A stretch of DNA of 64,000 nt from Nocardia sp. SYP-A9097 (GTDB lineage: Bacteria > Actinomycetota > Actinomycetes > Mycobacteriales > Mycobacteriaceae), in contig NZ_WJIC01000002.1 in the NCBI RefSeq assembly GCF_009649815.1, positions 558,001 to 622,000 on the forward strand, in the 5' to 3' direction. Both the position numbers and the translations under genes were made by a program. The first letter of the stretch is position 1. Every line of letters begins with the position of its first letter. Under the pieces are notes generated by a model that saw only the letters and a program-made list of their open reading frames with translations, was not told the DNA's origin and ran no database searches. Below, in pieces: positions 18,773 to 27,328 of the stretch.

Positions 18773-20443
18773 TTATCCCTTGGCGGCCTTGAGGAGGTCC
18801 TCCAGGCTGGTGAACTTCACGCGCGGACGGCCCGCCGCCTTGCCCGCGGTGCGCTCGGCCTGATCGATGGCCTTCCAGCCCTCGCGGCCGACCATATCCG
18901 GCTGGCGCTCGGACAGCAGCGCGTCGAGCGCGGCCCGATCCGCCTGCGGGGCAGCGAGTTTGCCATTGATGAAGTCGTCGATGAGGTGGTCGACGGTCTC
19001 CTGCGAATCGACGCGATTGGAGCCGATCACACCGCGCGGACCACGCTTGATCCAACCCGAGACATAGACGCCCCGCACCGGATTGCCCTCGGCATCCACT
19101 ACCCGGCCCTGCGCGTTCGGAATGACACCCTTGTTCTCGTCGAACGGGATATCGGCGATGGGCTGACCGCGGTAGCCGATGGAGCGCAACACCAGGGTGG
19201 CGTCCAGGCTGCCGGTGCGATCCGAGGCACGGGCCAGAATACGGCCGTTCTCACCGACGAGTTCGTTGTGCACGTACTCGACCGTCTCGACCTTGCCGTC
19301 GCCGGTGATGGCGGTGGGAGAGACCTGGTAGCGGAAGACGATTCGCTTATTGCCCGGCTTCGGCGTGGTGGCCGCGTACTCCTTGGCGAGGGTGTACTTG
19401 AGCTCCAGCGACGGCTCCAACTCCGGATCGTCCAGCTCGGCCCGGCTGGCCGGATCGAGCTCCAGCTCGGCCGGATCGACAATGACGTCGACGCCCTTGA
19501 GGTGCCCGAGCGCCAGGAACTCCGACGAGGTGTACGCCGCCTGCAGCGGGCCACGACGGCCGAGCACCACGACCTCCTGAATATTGCTGCGGCGCAGCGC
19601 GTCCAGGGCGTGATCGGCGATATCGGTCTTGGCCAGCTCGTCCGGATCGACGGTCAGCACACGCGCCACATCCAGGGCCACATTGCCGTTGCCGACGATC
19701 ACGGCCCGCTCACCCGAGAGATCGAATTCGCGGTCCGCGAAGTCCGGATGCCCGTTGTACCAGGCCACGAACTCGGTGGCGGAGATACTGCCGGGCAGGT
19801 CCTCACCCGGGATGTCGAGTTTGCGGTCGGTCGAAGCACCGTGCGCGTAGAGCACCGCGTGGTGGTGCGCGAGCAGCTCCGCATGCGAAATGTGGTTGCC
19901 CACCTCGACATTGAGCCGATACTGCAGCGCGTCGCGGCGGAACGCCGACTCGAACAGGCTCGAGACCCCCTTGGTGCCCGGATGATCCGGGGCGACACCG
20001 GCGCGCACCAGGCCGTAGGGGGTGGGTAGCCGATCGAACAGCTCCACCTCCACATCGGCGCGGCGCAGTAGCTCCTCGGCGGCGTAGCAGGCCGCCGGGC
20101 CGGCGCCGATGATGGCGACGCGGAGCGTGCCGAGCTCTTTGGGCGCGCGGGTGGGCGGTACCAGCGGTTCGAAGTTGGATTCGAGCGGATGCCGGACGAA
20201 GTACTCGGCATTGATGTCCTTGAACCGCGCCAGCGACGCCAGCAGATCATCCTCGGAGAAGATCGCGTCAACCGGACAGGCATCGACGCAGGCGCCGCAG
20301 TCGATGCAGGTATCGGGGTCGATGTAGAGCTGCTCGGTCGTGGCGAACTCGCGTTGCTCTGGGGTGGGACGAATGCAATCGACCGGACACTCGGGAACGC
20401 AGCTGGCGTCGTTGCAACAACGCTGCGTGATCACATAGGCCAT
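18773..20443 (-). CDS. fprB: Ferredoxin/ferredoxin-NADP reductase fusion (FprB type)
   Basis: Fusion of an N-terminal ferredoxin and a C-terminal adrenodoxin-reductase-like flavoprotein, 556 aa. The ferredoxin part (1-62) has cysteines 9, 15 and 19 (followed by Pro) and 46, 49, 52 and 56, the pattern of a 7Fe [3Fe-4S]/[4Fe-4S] protein. The reductase part has the FAD motif IGAGPAAC at about 112-119 and the NADPH motif GNGNVALDVAR. Architecture and length match mycobacterial FprB. It would feed electrons to P450s or other redox enzymes. ATG 20443 chosen because the ferredoxin begins exactly there. A KstR-type box lies 62 bp upstream. Confidence 0.93.
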   Translation of the reverse strand: MAYVITQRCCNDASCVPECPVDCIRPTPEQREFATTEQLYIDPDTCIDCGACVDACPVDAIFSEDDLLASLARFKDINAEYFVRHPLESNFEPLVPPTRAPKELGTLRVAIIGAGPAACYAAEELLRRADVEVELFDRLPTPYGLVRAGVAPDHPGTKGVSSLFESAFRRDALQYRLNVEVGNHISHAELLAHHHAVLYAHGASTDRKLDIPGEDLPGSISATEFVAWYNGHPDFADREFDLSGERAVIVGNGNVALDVARVLTVDPDELAKTDIADHALDALRRSNIQEVVVLGRRGPLQAAYTSSEFLALGHLKGVDVIVDPAELELDPASRAELDDPELEPSLELKYTLAKEYAATTPKPGNKRIVFRYQVSPTAITGDGKVETVEYVHNELVGENGRILARASDRTGSLDATLVLRSIGYRGQPIADIPFDENKGVIPNAQGRVVDAEGNPVRGVYVSGWIKRGPRGVIGSNRVDSQETVDHLIDDFINGKLAAPQADRAALDALLSERQPDMVGREGWKAIDQAERTAGKAAGRPRVKFTSLEDLLKAAKG

Positions 20444-20504
20444 ATCTCGCAGATCCTCGAAACAGTCGCGTGGTGCTACTCCGCTCGGGGTTCGAGCAGG
20501 GCGG

Positions 20505-20518
20505 TAGAACACGTTCTA
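20505..20518. promoter_or_regulatory. KstR-type operator upstream of fprB
   Basis: TAGAACACGTTCTA, a full match to TnnAACnnGTTnnA and identical (19 bases, 20502-20520) to the box in the ferredoxin reductase gene at 445-458. Placed 62 bp before fprB and 152 bp before the divergent sixA gene. On the minus strand a TATATT element overlaps it, so binding would block the promoter. Confidence 0.65.
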
Positions 20519-20669
20519 ATATATCGGCGCTCCGGCACCTCACAGCAGGCAGGTGTGGCAGCACCTTTCAGTGTGCCTCGAGTGTGAGAGGCGTCTCCTG
20601 CCGGGAGCGGGATCGGTTGATGTGAGACCAGTCTCGGCAGGTGGAGCGGTGCAGCATAACGTAGTGCAG

Positions 20670-21161
20670 ATGGCTCGGACTCTCATCTTGATGCGCCACG
20701 GCAAATCCGGCTACCCGGACGGCGTGGCGGACCATGAACGGCCGATCGCGCCGCGCGGACTGCGCGAGGCCGGACTCGCCGGGGACTGGCTGCGCACCAC
20801 CCAGCCGCCCATCGACGCGGTGCTCTGCTCCACCGCCACCCGGACCCGCGAAACACTCGCGGCCACCGGTATCACCGCACCGGTCTCGTACGAGAAGTCC
20901 ATGTACGAGGCGTCACCGCACGCGCTCATCGAATTGGCGCGCCAGGCCGGCGATTCGGTGCGGACGCTGCTGATGATCGGCCACTCTCCCGGAATGCCTT
21001 GGACCGCATGGGAATTGGCCGCCAATCGGGATTCGGCGGCGGCGGACGAACTCAGCACGAAATTCCCAACCTCGGCGCTCGCCGTCCTGGAATTCGACCG
21101 CCCCTGGGTGGACCTCGACCCGGGCACGGGCGAACTGACCCACTTCCACGTACCGCGCTAG
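20670..21161 (+). CDS. SixA-type phosphohistidine phosphatase (histidine phosphatase family)
   Basis: Histidine phosphatase of 163 aa. RHG motif R9-H10-G11 at the N-terminus (LILMRHGKSG) provides the phosphohistidine nucleophile, and the second catalytic histidine lies in MIGHSPG (about residue 102). The short length and KS following RHG are typical of SixA, which dephosphorylates histidine phosphotransfer proteins, though small-molecule phosphatases share this pattern. ATG 20670 is chosen because the protein begins with the first beta strand. Divergent from fprB. Confidence 0.88.
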   Translation: MARTLILMRHGKSGYPDGVADHERPIAPRGLREAGLAGDWLRTTQPPIDAVLCSTATRTRETLAATGITAPVSYEKSMYEASPHALIELARQAGDSVRTLLMIGHSPGMPWTAWELAANRDSAAADELSTKFPTSALAVLEFDRPWVDLDPGTGELTHFHVPR

Positions 21162-21218
21162 CCGCACGCGGGGGTACCGGATTCCACGGGGCGTATCGGC
21201 CCGCGCCGGAATTCGGGT

Positions 21219-21419
21219 CTAGCCCAGCAACTTTCCGCGCCATACGACGACGCCACCGACCACGAGTAGTAGGAGCAGCGCCCAGAAGAAGCCGGTGAGC
21301 GCCCACACCACGCCGAACACCACCAGCACCGGCAAGGCGGCGATAGCGGCGATGACCGGCTGTTCCTTCACGGTCTCCAGCGCCGACTTCGCGCGCGACC
21401 GATCAATCTCTTTTGCCAT
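21219..21419 (-). CDS. Small hypothetical membrane protein
   Basis: A 66-aa protein with a charged N-terminus (about 1-20, MAKEIDRSRAK) and two hydrophobic segments (about 24-42 and 44-60) forming a helical hairpin, ending WRGKLLG. No catalytic residues. Convergent with the SixA gene and divergent from the MerR gene. Looks like a small actinobacterial membrane protein of unknown role. Confidence 0.65.
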   Translation of the reverse strand: MAKEIDRSRAKSALETVKEQPVIAAIAALPVLVVFGVVWALTGFFWALLLLLVVGGVVVWRGKLLG

Positions 21420-21553
21420 GCCCCCAGAGTAGGCGCGTCCGGCGGACGATTCATGGCTGAAGGAGACCTCGCACCCCGGCACGCCGGAACAGTGCGCGAC
21501 GGGACGACCGGCCACCCTGCGAGCCACGCTCGTATTCGGCAGAATGAGACTTG

Positions 21554-21571
21554 CTTGGAGTGCACTCCAAG
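21554..21571. promoter_or_regulatory. Perfect palindrome upstream of the merR gene, MerR-type operator
   Basis: CTTGGAGTGCACTCCAAG, an 18-bp perfect palindrome 79 bp before the chosen merR start. MerR-family regulators bind such sites between a stretched -35 and -10, and sequences of this form are typical for MerR proteins controlling oxidoreductase genes. Confidence 0.7.
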
Positions 21572-21649
21572 TCACTAGCGTCGAGGGTTGGAAGAGCGGG
21601 CCCGGCGGTCATGCGCCGGGCGGTGCTGCAGCACAGAGAGGGCGGGGCC

Positions 21650-22111
21650 GTGGGCACAGCGATATCAGTACAGGCGGCGACCGCCGCGGTATCGGCGCAG
21701 CGGAGCGCCGAGTACGAGCGGCCGCGGTATTCGATCGGTGAGGTTTCCGAGCGCAGCGGGCTCACCCGGGACACCTTGCGCTGGTACGAGCGCATCGGCC
21801 TGCTCAACTATGTCGGCCGCGATCATGCCGGGCAGCGGCGGTTCTGCGATCGCGACCTGGACTGGCTGACCCTCATCGGAAAACTGCGGCTCACCGGCAT
21901 GTCCGTGGCCGATATGGTGCGCTACGCCGAACTCGTGCGCGCCGGGGACCACACCTACCCGGAGCGGCTGGAGATGTTCTATCACACCCGCGCGGAGGCG
22001 CTCGCGCAGATCAAGGAACTTGAGCAGACCATCGCCGTCCTCGACTGCAAGATCGCGCACTACGAAGGCGATCCGAACGCCACGGACTGGCGCACGGTGG
22101 TGAAACCGTAG
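21650..22111 (+). CDS. MerR family transcriptional regulator
   Basis: DNA-binding regulator of 153 aa. The winged helix-turn-helix is clear at about 25-95: YSIGEVSERSGLTRDTLRWYERIGLL, then RDHAGQRRF and the LRLTGMSVADMVRY helix, followed by a long coiled coil for dimerisation (about 105-135) with LEQTIAVLDCKIAHYE. Only a single cysteine is in the effector region, so a simple metal site is unlikely. GTG 21650 is used because GAGGG precedes it; ATG 21611 is the alternative. The palindrome 80 bp upstream suggests autoregulation. The target is not adjacent: no other gene is in the same orientation nearby. Confidence 0.88.
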   Translation: MGTAISVQAATAAVSAQRSAEYERPRYSIGEVSERSGLTRDTLRWYERIGLLNYVGRDHAGQRRFCDRDLDWLTLIGKLRLTGMSVADMVRYAELVRAGDHTYPERLEMFYHTRAEALAQIKELEQTIAVLDCKIAHYEGDPNATDWRTVVKP

Positions 22112-22150
22112 CGCCGCAATCCCTTTCGCACGCGCTGTCGCGGCACCCGC

Positions 22151-22771
22151 TCAGCCCGCGAGGCTGATGGTGTGGCCGGTGTGTTCGACCTTGGCGCGCA
22201 GGTAGCGGAGGTTGTCGGGGGTGGCGTGCACGCCGGTGGGGACGATCGTGCGCACCCGGACGCCGAGTTCGGTGAGCTGGCGCGCCTTTTCGGGATTGTT
22301 GGTGAGCAGGTCCAGTTCGTCCACGCCGAGCGCGGTGAGCATCTGCGCGGCGGCGGTGTAGTCGCGGGCGTCCTCGGGCAGGCCGAGGGCGGCATTGGCC
22401 TGGTAGGTGTCGAGGCCGCCGTCCTGTAGGGCGTAGGCGTCGAGCTTGTTGTAGAGGCCGATATCGCGGCCCTCCTGGCGCAGATACAGCAGGATGCCAC
22501 CGGTCGCGCTGATCAACTGCACGGCCTCGCGCAGTTGCGGGCCGCAGTCACAGCGCGCGGAGCCGAAGACATCGCCGGTGAGGCACTCCGAGTGCAGTCG
22601 TACCAGTGGGTTGTCGCCGGGTTCGCCGAGGACCAGCGCGACGTGTTCGCGCCCGTCGGCCAGGCCGTCGAAGGTGACGGCCTGGGCGGTGGTGGCATAA
22701 CCGTCGGCGAAGGTCAGCGGAATCTGTACCCGGGTGCGCACGCGGGCACCGTCGGTCGCTGTTGCGCTCAT
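22151..22771 (-). CDS. GTP cyclohydrolase II (stand-alone RibA-like)
   Basis: Enzyme of the first step of riboflavin synthesis, opening GTP to a diaminopyrimidinone. 206 aa. The zinc cysteines are present in HSECLTGDVFGSARCDCG (three Cys within 14 residues) and the catalytic region LRQEGRDIGLYNKL is intact, with the LTNNPEKARQLTELG segment following. It is a single-domain protein without the DHBP synthase fused in many RibBA enzymes and is not in a rib operon here. ATG 22771 chosen because GGAG lies five bases upstream; an ATG nine codons earlier lacks such a site. Divergent from an ahpD-like gene. Confidence 0.9.
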   Translation of the reverse strand: MSATATDGARVRTRVQIPLTFADGYATTAQAVTFDGLADGREHVALVLGEPGDNPLVRLHSECLTGDVFGSARCDCGPQLREAVQLISATGGILLYLRQEGRDIGLYNKLDAYALQDGGLDTYQANAALGLPEDARDYTAAAQMLTALGVDELDLLTNNPEKARQLTELGVRVRTIVPTGVHATPDNLRYLRAKVEHTGHTISLAG

Positions 22772-22921
22772 GGCCGCTCCGAGATTCGTGATCGACATAC
22801 TGCTGGGTTGCCAACCGCCGCATCCCGCCCGATATTCCGAACACGGTTCGATTCAGAAAACATGCCGCACTCGGCAAACCGGAGGGCACGTTTCACTTTC
22901 GCGGCTTACTATGCCTCCACT

Positions 22922-23404
22922 ATGCAGTCGCTCGTATCCCATGACCGTGTCTGGATGGACAAGCAGACACCCGAGGTCTTCCACGCGCTCAACAGTGTCG
23001 CCACCGCGGTCCGAAACGCCGCTGCCGCAGTCGATTTGGGGCGGGCGGTGCTGGAGCTGGTGAACGTGCGCGTCTCCCAGCTCAATGGCTGCGCCTACTG
23101 CCTGGACGTGCACTTCCGGGCCGCCCGGGACGCCGGTGTGAGCACCCAGCAACTCGCGGTACTGGATGCCTGGCAGCGCAGTCCACAGCTGTACTCGGAG
23201 CAGGAGCGGGCCGCCCTGATCGTCGCCGAAACCGTCACCGCGCTGCCGGACGAACACCGCATCCAGCGTGAGTATGCTGCTGCGCGGCAACATTTGTCGG
23301 ATGACCAGATGTCTGTGCTGATCTGGGCCGCGACCACCATCGGCGCGTTCAATCGCGTCTCGATCATGAGTGGACATCCCGTGCGGGTGCGGAAGGAGAA
23401 CTGA
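22922..23404 (+). CDS. Carboxymuconolactone decarboxylase/AhpD-family alkylhydroperoxidase
   Basis: AhpD-fold protein of 160 aa. The redox motif CAYC (LNGCAYCLDVHFRAAR) with the downstream histidine is the alkylhydroperoxidase active site that reduces peroxides by thiol chemistry. The four-helix hairpin pattern (VELVNVRVSQLNGCAYC, then ERAALIVAETVTAL) fits carboxymuconolactone decarboxylase-type AhpD paralogues. It leads an operon with a GNAT enzyme (3 bp downstream) and a pirin, suggesting a small stress-response unit. Confidence 0.88.
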   Translation: MQSLVSHDRVWMDKQTPEVFHALNSVATAVRNAAAAVDLGRAVLELVNVRVSQLNGCAYCLDVHFRAARDAGVSTQQLAVLDAWQRSPQLYSEQERAALIVAETVTALPDEHRIQREYAAARQHLSDDQMSVLIWAATTIGAFNRVSIMSGHPVRVRKEN

Positions 23405-23407
23405 ACA

Positions 23408-23719
23408 ATGAGCGAACAAACCGTGGCGGCGACCGTCGTCCGCAATGCCGCGCAACACCGCTATGAAATCTGGTACGGCAACACGCTCGCCGGGTTCACC
23501 GAATACCGCGAGCGCGACAATGACACCACCTTCATCCACACCGAGGTGGACAAAGCCTTCGGCGGTAAGGGATTGGGCAGTGCGCTCGCCCGCCAGGCCG
23601 TCGAGGATGTGATCGCGCGCGGACGGGTCATCGTGCCGCGCTGCCCGTTCATCAAAGCCTGGCTGGACAAGCACCCCGATTACGAGGAACACGTGCTCGG
23701 CAAGGGGATCAAGCGATGA
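23408..23719 (+). CDS. GNAT family N-acetyltransferase (YjdJ-like)
   Basis: A minimal acetyltransferase of 103 aa, the size of the YjdJ/COG2388 group. The acetyl-CoA loop appears as GGKGLGSALA (about 52-61), preceded by FIHTEV. It ends with RCPFIKAWLDKHPDYEEHV, characteristic of that group. The acetyl acceptor is unknown. It overlaps the start of the pirin gene by 4 bp (ATGA), so the two are translationally coupled. Confidence 0.9.
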   Translation: MSEQTVAATVVRNAAQHRYEIWYGNTLAGFTEYRERDNDTTFIHTEVDKAFGGKGLGSALARQAVEDVIARGRVIVPRCPFIKAWLDKHPDYEEHVLGKGIKR

Positions 23720-24702
23720 GCGATCTGGAGCCGAATCCGGAAGAGGCGCTGTGCGAAGCCTCCGGACGGCCCGGACCGCGTGCGGAGTACTTCCCCTCCC
23801 GTGAGGTGCCGCTGGGCGGTGTGCGCGGCGTGACCGTCTTCCGGTCGCTGCCACAGCGCGATCTGCCCACCGTCGGCGCGTGGTGCTTCCTGGACAACTT
23901 CGGTTCCGGCTCGGCGGCCAATCCCGAAGGGCACGATATCGATCCGCATCCGCATATCGGATTGCAAACCGTCACTTGGCCTTTGAACGGGCGCATCCGG
24001 CATCGCGACAGTGTCGGCTCGGATGTGGAGATCTGGCCGGGGCAGTTGAACATCATGACCTCGGGGCGGGGTATCGCGCATTCGGAGTACCGGGTGACGG
24101 GCCACGAATCCGGGGCCGGACTGCAATTGTGGATCGCGCTGCCCGGCGAAACCGCCGCCATCGCACCGCATTTCGAACAGCATCGGGAACTGCCGGAGTT
24201 CGAGCGGGACGGCTTGCACGGCATCGTCCTGATCGGTTCACTCGACGGGCAGACCTCACCGGCCACCGCCTACACCCCGATCGTCGGCGCGGATCTACGC
24301 GTGGACGCCGGAGCCGAGCTGACACTCCCGCTGAACCCCGACTTCGAGCACGCCATCCTGGTGATCGAGGGCGAACTCACCGCCGACGGCAATACCGCCG
24401 CCCCCGGCAGCCTGCTCTACCTGGGCAGCGACCGCGCCGAACTCGCGCTCACCAGCACTACGGGCGCGCACGCCCTCCTGGTCGGCGGCGAACCGTTCGA
24501 CGAGGACCTGGTCATGTGGTGGAACTTCGTGACGCGCAGTCACGAGGAGATCGAGGCGGCCCGAAACGATTGGGAGGCACACGATCTCACCCGCTTCCCC
24601 GATATCGCCGGCCACACCCCGGACCAGCGCATCCCCGCCCCGCCACTCCCCCCACTACACCTGAAGCCCCGCAAACGCCGCTGCGGCGTACCGCACGACT
24701 GA
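23716..24702 (+). CDS. Pirin family protein
   Basis: Two-cupin protein of 328 aa. The metal-binding cupin motif is visible in the N-terminal domain: DPHPHIGLQTVTWPLNGRIRHRDS with the histidines, followed by HSEYRV. Pirins act as quercetin dioxygenases or redox-linked regulators. C-terminal pirin domain with LLVGGEPFDEDLVMWWNFV. It is last in the ahpD-GNAT-pirin operon, and stress or detoxification is inferred from neighbours only. Confidence 0.92.
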   Translation: MSDLEPNPEEALCEASGRPGPRAEYFPSREVPLGGVRGVTVFRSLPQRDLPTVGAWCFLDNFGSGSAANPEGHDIDPHPHIGLQTVTWPLNGRIRHRDSVGSDVEIWPGQLNIMTSGRGIAHSEYRVTGHESGAGLQLWIALPGETAAIAPHFEQHRELPEFERDGLHGIVLIGSLDGQTSPATAYTPIVGADLRVDAGAELTLPLNPDFEHAILVIEGELTADGNTAAPGSLLYLGSDRAELALTSTTGAHALLVGGEPFDEDLVMWWNFVTRSHEEIEAARNDWEAHDLTRFPDIAGHTPDQRIPAPPLPPLHLKPRKRRCGVPHD

Positions 24703-24715
24703 CCGCGAAAACCCT

Positions 24716-25552
24716 TCAGAGGGTGAGGGATTGGGTGCCTATCACGCGGAGTAGGTCCAATTTCTCCTGGGTGTCGGTGCCGGACTTCGGGTAGTAGATC
24801 AGGAGTTGACGGGTGGCGCTGGGGGTGAGCAGGGGCTCGCAGACCAGTTCCAGCAGGCCCACCTCGGGGTGCAGCATGCGCTTGTTGTGACCGGCGTGGG
24901 CGCGGACCTCGTGCTCACTCCAGAGTGCCTCGAATTCGGTACTGGCGGAACGCAATCGGGCGACCAGGTCGGTCACATCGGCATCACCGGAGCGGGCCGC
25001 GGCGGTGGCGCGTAAACCGGCCACATGGTGGCGGGCGAGGCCGTCCCGGTCCTCGGGGAGGAAGCGTTCCCGGTCGTGCGGGGCGGTGAACCAGAGCCAC
25101 GGTATACAGCGGTCCAGGCCGCGGCGCTGCGAGAAATCGCCGGAGACCAGCGTATGCATGCGGTTCTGCACCAGGACCTCACCGAGATCGGAGATGACGC
25201 AGGCCGGGGTGTCGTCGAGTTTGGTGAGCACGTGCAGAATGCCGGGGCCGACATGGGTATCACCGCCGCGCGCGGGCGGCTGCTGCCCGGCCAGGTGGTA
25301 GAGGTGATCGCGTTCGTTGTCGGTGAAACGCAGCGCCCGCGCCAGCGCGGCCAGCACCTGGGTGGACGGGCGTGGGCCGCGCGCCTGCTCCAGGCGGGTG
25401 TAGTAGTCGGTGGACATGCCCGCGAGCATGGCGACCTCGTCGCGGCGCAGGCCGGGAGTGCGCCGGCGCGCGCCCGGCGGCAACCCGACAGCGGCAGGTT
25501 GCAGGGCCTCCCGATGGCGGCGCAGGAAGTCGGCCAATTCGTCGCGGTTCAC
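24716..25552 (-). CDS. XRE/MmyB-type helix-turn-helix regulator
   Basis: Regulator of 278 aa: N-terminal XRE helix-turn-helix (about 5-75, LADFLRRHREAL, RRTPGLRRDEVAMLAGMSTDYYTRLEQARG) and a C-terminal MmyB-like PAS domain with a probable ligand pocket (LVQNRMHTLVSGDF, WLWFTAPHDRERF). The RTPGLRREEVA pattern is hallmark of this family, often found next to oxidoreductase genes it controls. It is divergent from an aldo/keto reductase and a 21-bp palindrome lies between them. Confidence 0.92.
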   Translation of the reverse strand: MNRDELADFLRRHREALQPAAVGLPPGARRRTPGLRRDEVAMLAGMSTDYYTRLEQARGPRPSTQVLAALARALRFTDNERDHLYHLAGQQPPARGGDTHVGPGILHVLTKLDDTPACVISDLGEVLVQNRMHTLVSGDFSQRRGLDRCIPWLWFTAPHDRERFLPEDRDGLARHHVAGLRATAAARSGDADVTDLVARLRSASTEFEALWSEHEVRAHAGHNKRMLHPEVGLLELVCEPLLTPSATRQLLIYYPKSGTDTQEKLDLLRVIGTQSLTL

Positions 25553-25691
25553 TCCACCACTCTCGCGCGCGCGGGCTCCGCTAGCCAGGTACTACCGGTC
25601 CCCGTCTGGTGCGACGGGCCTGGATCGATAGGTGCGCACCGCCCACCGGCCCGACCGGAAGGCCACCCGGGCACCCGCGCCGACCGCCCGA

Positions 25692-25712
25692 CCAGGGATC
25701 GGCGATCCCTGG
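25692..25712. promoter_or_regulatory. Palindrome between XRE regulator and aldo/keto reductase
   Basis: Perfect 10-bp arms CCAGGGATCG and CGATCCCTGG around one base, 50 bp before the aldo/keto reductase start and 140 bp from the regulator start. Likely operator of the divergent XRE protein, as inference from position. Confidence 0.55.
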
Positions 25713-25761
25713 ATAAGCGGTCCTCTCCCGATCCCCGGCTACAGCGCGCAGGCTTGTAACC

Positions 25762-26769
25762 ATGACGAAGAACCTGCACACCGTCCAGCTCGGCAAGACC
25801 GGGCCCGCCGTCTCCCGTATCGGCCTCGGGGCCATGGGAATGTCCGGTATGTACGGAACCAGCGATGAGCAGACCTCCATCGCGACCGTGCACGCGGCCA
25901 TCGACTCCGGCGCGAACCTCATCGACACCGGCGACTTCTACGGCATGGGCCACAACGAACTGCTCATCCGGCAGGCGCTCACCGAACGCAAGCGGGAGGA
26001 TGTGCTGCTCAGCGTGAAGTACGGGGCGCTGCGCGGACCCGGCGGGGAATTCGGCGGCGTCGATACGCGGCCCGCCGCCACCCGCAATTTCCTGGCCTAC
26101 TCGATGCAACGGCTCGGCACCGACTACATCGATATCTACCGGCCCGCGCGGCTGGACCCGAATGTGCCGATCGAGGAGACCATGGGCGGGCTGGCGGCGC
26201 TGGTCGAGGCCGGGTACATACGGCATATCGGACTCTCCGAGGTCGGCGCGGAGACGCTGCGCCGGGCCGCCGCCGTGCATCCGATCGTCGATCTGCAGAT
26301 CGAGTACTCGCTCATCTCGCGCGGGATCGAAGCCGAAATCCTGCCCACCGCACGGGAACTCGGCATCGGTATCACCGCGTACGGGGTGCTCTCGCGCGGG
26401 CTGCTCAGCGATTCACTGCGTAGCGGAGCGCAATTCGCGCCCACCGACTTCCGCGCGCACAGCCCGCGCTTCCAGGGCGAGAACCTCACCGCCAACCTGC
26501 GCCTGGTGGACGCTCTCGCCGTCATCGCGGCCGAACATCAGGTGAGTGTGGCGCAGCTGGCCATCGCCTGGGTGCTGTCGCGGGGTGCGGACGTCGTGCC
26601 GATCATCGGCGCGCGGCGTCCGGAACGCTGGGCGGAAGCCCTTGCAGCGCTGGACATTCAGCTGTCCGAAGCGGAGCTGGCCGCCATCGAGGCCGCCGTC
26701 CCCGCCGATCAGGTCGCGGGTGGCCGCTATGCCGACGCACAGCTGGCCATGCTGGACAGCGAGCGCTGA
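25762..26769 (+). CDS. Aldo/keto reductase
   Basis: NADPH-dependent oxidoreductase of 335 aa with the (beta/alpha)8 fold. Catalytic aspartate and tyrosine lie in NLIDTGDFYGMGHNE and lysine in LLSVKYGAL. The catalytic histidine position, usually in a YQHRVD-type strand, reads YRPARLDP, so the family His is replaced by Ala. The C-terminal cofactor loop PIIGARRPERWAEAL is present. ATG 25762. Controlled, most likely, by the divergent XRE regulator. Confidence 0.9.
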   Translation: MTKNLHTVQLGKTGPAVSRIGLGAMGMSGMYGTSDEQTSIATVHAAIDSGANLIDTGDFYGMGHNELLIRQALTERKREDVLLSVKYGALRGPGGEFGGVDTRPAATRNFLAYSMQRLGTDYIDIYRPARLDPNVPIEETMGGLAALVEAGYIRHIGLSEVGAETLRRAAAVHPIVDLQIEYSLISRGIEAEILPTARELGIGITAYGVLSRGLLSDSLRSGAQFAPTDFRAHSPRFQGENLTANLRLVDALAVIAAEHQVSVAQLAIAWVLSRGADVVPIIGARRPERWAEALAALDIQLSEAELAAIEAAVPADQVAGGRYADAQLAMLDSER

Positions 26770-26783
26770 ACCGGCGCACCGGA

Positions 26784-26811
26784 ACGGCCCGGCACGCGTG
26801 CGCCGGGCCGT
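26784..26811. terminator. Bidirectional terminator between convergent genes
   Basis: Perfect 10-bp arms ACGGCCCGGC/GCCGGGCCGT with an 8-base loop between the stop of the aldo/keto reductase gene (plus strand) and the stop of the DUF4442-like gene (minus strand). Confidence 0.6.
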
Positions 26812-26823
26812 CCGCTGTCCGGA

Positions 26824-27294
26824 CTACTTCCGGCGCGGCCGGATCACCGCGGTGAAAGCCGCTGCGGCCACGGCCTTTCCGGTGCTGTCGGTGATGGTGA
26901 CCGGAGCCTCGAATTCGATTTCGGTGTGGGACTTGATATTCGCTCGCGTCTTGGCGACCAGCTCTTCGGACAGCTCCGCAGTCGCGGTGAACGGGCCGAG
27001 CTCACCCTTGGCGCGTGCCAGGTAGGTGATGCGCCCGTCGCGCGCGACGATGAAGATATCGGCCATCAGATCCACGATGCCCGAAATGGCCACGCCCATG
27101 GCGGCGGTCTCCGCCAGGCCGTAGAGCAGCGCGGCGTGGATATCGCCATTGTGGTTGAGGTGCTCGGGCTTCGGGGCCATGCTCACCACATTGCGGCCGC
27201 TCGCGAACTCCACCCCCTCGATACCGGTGAATTGGATGAAGCCCAGCTTCTTGAAGCCCGCCATCACCATATCGCCCATGGTGGCGCTGTCCAT
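26824..27294 (-). CDS. DUF4442/hotdog-fold thioesterase-like protein
   Basis: Hotdog-fold protein of 156 aa resembling DUF4442/PaaI thioesterases: FIQFTGIEGVEF, HNGDIHAALLYGLAETAAMGVAISG (the long central helix with the substrate-side residues), ITYLARAKGELGPFTATAEL and a final AVAAAAFTAVIR strand. Acyl-CoA substrate unknown. An inverted repeat fitting the KstR consensus lies 20 bp upstream. The next gene upstream is mqo on the same strand, ending about 80 bp away. Confidence 0.82.
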   Translation of the reverse strand: MDSATMGDMVMAGFKKLGFIQFTGIEGVEFASGRNVVSMAPKPEHLNHNGDIHAALLYGLAETAAMGVAISGIVDLMADIFIVARDGRITYLARAKGELGPFTATAELSEELVAKTRANIKSHTEIEFEAPVTITDSTGKAVAAAAFTAVIRPRRK

Positions 27295-27314
27295 CGCATC
27301 TCCTGACCGAAAAT

Positions 27315-27328
27315 TGAAACCTGTTCCA
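27315..27328. promoter_or_regulatory. Degenerate KstR-type box upstream of the DUF4442 gene
   Basis: TGAAACCTGTTCCA fits TnnAACnnGTTnnA. It sits within the imperfect 18-bp palindrome ATTGAAACCTGTTCCAAT (27313-27330), 20 bp before the gene start. It is less similar to the other two boxes in the window, and could belong to another TetR-type regulator. Confidence 0.4.
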
